NCBI GenBank assembly: GCA_964036195.1
Contig: OZ038450.1
Span: forward strand, 16,618,701 to 16,682,700
DNA length: 64,000 nucleotides
From: Sphaerolaimus hirsutus
Taxonomy: Eukaryota; Nematoda; Chromadorea; Monhysterida; Sphaerolaimidae
Direction of reading: 5' to 3'
Shown: one piece after another, positions 61,983-64,000 of the stretch
Position numbering within the stretch: the first letter of the stretch is position 1
How the letters are laid out: each line of letters opens with the position of its first letter
Notes under the pieces: model-generated
The model's input: only the letters and a program-made list of their open reading frames with translations
Told to the model about the DNA's origin: nothing
Databases searched by the model: none
Made by a program: the position numbers and the translations under genes

Positions 61983-62407
61983 CCGTAAATCCTCGAATAA
62001 GTCCCCGGGGGAGTTATTTTTTCCTCAGAATATTTTGAGGGGGACTTATTCGAGGGGGGGAGTTTTTCGAGGGGGGGAGTTATTTCTTCGTCGGAATATT
62101 GAGAAAAATACTTGATCAGTATATCATCTGAATGGTGTTAAGTAGGCTGCATAAACGTGTGAGCCAGAATACAAATCCCGTAATTCATGCAATAATATCA
62201 ATGCTAGTGTGCATAAACTGCAAAATAATGAATGCTTTTAATTATCATATACATACATACGTTTTTTATACGTGGACTTTGTTCCCACCCATAAAAGAGG
62301 GGGAGTTATTCGAGGGGGGAGTTATTTTTTCCTCATTCAGTTTACAGGGGGGAGTTATTCGAGGGGGGAGTTATTCGAGGGGGGGGGACTTATTCGAGGA
62401 TTTACGG
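61983..62407. mobile_element. MITE, CCGTAAATCCTCGAATAAG family
   Basis: CCGTAAATCCTCGAATAAGT and CTTATTCGAGGATTTACGG with TA at 61981-61982 and 62408-62409. Its core is shared with 18733-19133. It is inserted in a foldback fragment starting AAACACCTTCCCGGTCACGT at about 61936; 62410-62720 holds related foldback arm sequence. Confidence 0.78.
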
Positions 62408-62722
62408 TATATCCTATCCCCAGTTCTACGGTGCCCCCGAGGCTGAAACTTGGGGGAGATATTGGCGCAACCCCCTTCTACTTCGCATGAATTGGGGGGG
62501 TCGCGGCGACCCCTCTCAGGGTGGGTCGCCCTAAGTGCAATTTTTTTGTGCCTTTTTTGGTGTCCCACAGCAGGTCCGGCACCCGCTGATTTCTGAACTG
62601 TGGGAGGGGTATGAGTCTAAAATTTTGGGGATGTGTTACCAACACCACTCCCCTACTATACACTATTCAAAAAACGTGAAATTAATGTGAACAATTTCTC
62701 AAAAATTCACTTATTCTCTAAA

Positions 62723-62922
62723 NNNNNNNNNNNNNNNNNNNNNNNNNNNNNNNNNNNNNNNNNNNNNNNNNNNNNNNNNNNNNNNNNNNNNNNNNNNNNN
62801 NNNNNNNNNNNNNNNNNNNNNNNNNNNNNNNNNNNNNNNNNNNNNNNNNNNNNNNNNNNNNNNNNNNNNNNNNNNNNNNNNNNNNNNNNNNNNNNNNNNN
62901 NNNNNNNNNNNNNNNNNNNNNN
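62723..62922. other. Assembly gap, 200 N
   Basis: Exactly 200 N. The sequence to its right starts inside a foldback arm, which could mislead scaffolding because the arm occurs in both orientations nearby. Confidence 0.99.
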
Positions 62923-64000
62923 TTGACGCGGACAGAGAAATTCTGTAAAAATTTTTGCGCGTTTACTGCGACCCACACTTAGGGGGGTCGCCGTCGCCCC
63001 TGCGTTGGAGTATAGTAGGGGGGAATGTCGGCTACGTCCCACCCAAATTTCATCTCTTAATTCACCCCACAGCGGGAGTTATAGCGCCAGCAGTCAGGTC
63101 AGAAACTGACTGCCGGACCTGATCCGAACGCTGTTTATTTGAAAGTTTCTTATTGCAGTGATTTAAAATATGCATTTAATTTTGAGATGACCATAACCCT
63201 CAAATTGAACCCCTGGGGCTCAAAAATTAGAAATTGTGAAATGATGCATATGTGGGTTTCTGATGGCAATGATTTGAAATAGGCCCTCCATTGTGACAAA
63301 TGACATCCTCCACGCCACCCTCAAATTGAACCTCTGCTTCTAAAAAATTTAAATTATGAAATAATGCTTTTTTCATTGTTTTAGAACACTGTGCAACCCG
63401 ACCAAAGGTCGGCGAGAATCCTGCTAGTTTATTTCTGTGTCCGCAGTGCACTGATATTGGATTAAATTTTTTGTCAATCTCATGTAGTGATGGAATGGCG
63501 CCATGGCGCTGGCGCCATTTGTGGGCGCCAAGGGGCGCCGCGCCATGGCGACATTGGCGCTTGGCGCCCTTTTTCTGTGGCGCCCTTGGCGCCTGGCGCC
63601 CACTTTCTGAAAGGCGCCATGGCGCCCTTGGCGCTTGGCGCCATTTTCTCCGTGGCGCCCTGCCCTAAAAGGACGCCAAAATGGCGCCAGCAGGGTTTCA
63701 AGGTGAGTGCTGCGTGAATGAATAAAAAACAAAAAACAGGCCTGTGAATGATCAAAATTCACCGGAAAATGCATGAAGTGGTGTGAGTGGATGTATACGT
63801 TTTATCCCATTTTTATCAGATACGTGTAACGGATCAGAAGCTGAGCATGATAGACCGGTGAACTTGCAAATTCGTCAATCAACGGATTGAAATTATCGGA
63901 ATTCCGTTGTCGTCCGCTTCAAGAAAACATAATTGGAAAATCTATCCGAAGTGCATTCATTGTTTTGTCGAATGACAATTTTCAAAGTGTTTGAATTGAA
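62923..64000. repeat. Inverted near-identical copy of 57638-59636
   Basis: 62923-63138 is the reverse complement of 59421-59636, and 63139-64000 of 57638-59420, with only scattered single-base differences. Two structural differences exist. The nested hAT (57984-58947 plus one duplicated octamer) is absent, leaving an intact CAGGGCGC site. The GGCGCC array is about 50 bases longer. It continues past the window end. Confidence 0.85.

Overview
The window is eukaryotic nuclear DNA: two genes with many short exons, GT/AG introns and long AT-rich introns packed with non-autonomous DNA transposons. The protein sequences look animal and most likely invertebrate. I cannot name the species from sequence alone. 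Both recognisable genes lie on the minus strand, so they read from high to low coordinates.

Gene 1 (32237 down to about 12028, 15 exons) is an E1-type ubiquitin-activating enzyme of the UBA1 family. Every exon joins in phase from the start Met through the inactive adenylation half, first catalytic-cysteine half, active adenylation domain and second catalytic-cysteine half. Two things are abnormal. The catalytic cysteine (human UBA1 Cys632, in PICTLKNFPN) is a tyrosine ([10 protein letters not shown], codon 19834-19836). The C-terminal ubiquitin-fold domain that recruits E2 enzymes is not visible: reading stops two codons after the last exon, or splices onward.

Gene 2 (11207 down to 4950, six exons, all phase 0) encodes an OTU-family cysteine protease with Asp/Cys (DGSC) and His (HYEPLL) in place, followed by an acidic, basic-cluster and helical tail. 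Its first recognisable exon starts 829 bases below the last E1 exon, on the same strand and in a compatible phase. The two may therefore be one fused gene (a Cys-less E1 core plus an OTU deubiquitinase, about 1342 residues). The alternative is two neighbouring ubiquitin-pathway genes. This is the most interesting hypothesis in the window.

The other 31 kb (32.3-64 kb) holds no convincing gene. It is a dense mosaic of repeats, also found in the introns: at least 17 hAT-type elements with exact 8-bp target-site duplications, many carrying subterminal arrays of one short, often palindromic motif that differs between families (GGCGCC, ATATCGA, CGGTACGG, GGGACCGG, GGCACCGG, GAGTC, ACGTTTACG, AAGTGTAAG); TA-flanked MITEs starting CCGTA(T/A)(T/A)TCCTCGAATA; two mariner-like MITEs; long foldback palindromes; and a 3-4 kb family of tandem arrays. 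Nesting is up to three deep. Two 200-N gaps are present. The sequence after the second gap is an inverted, about 99% identical copy of 57638-59636 that lacks one nested transposon, which suggests either an inverted duplication or a misplaced second haplotype.
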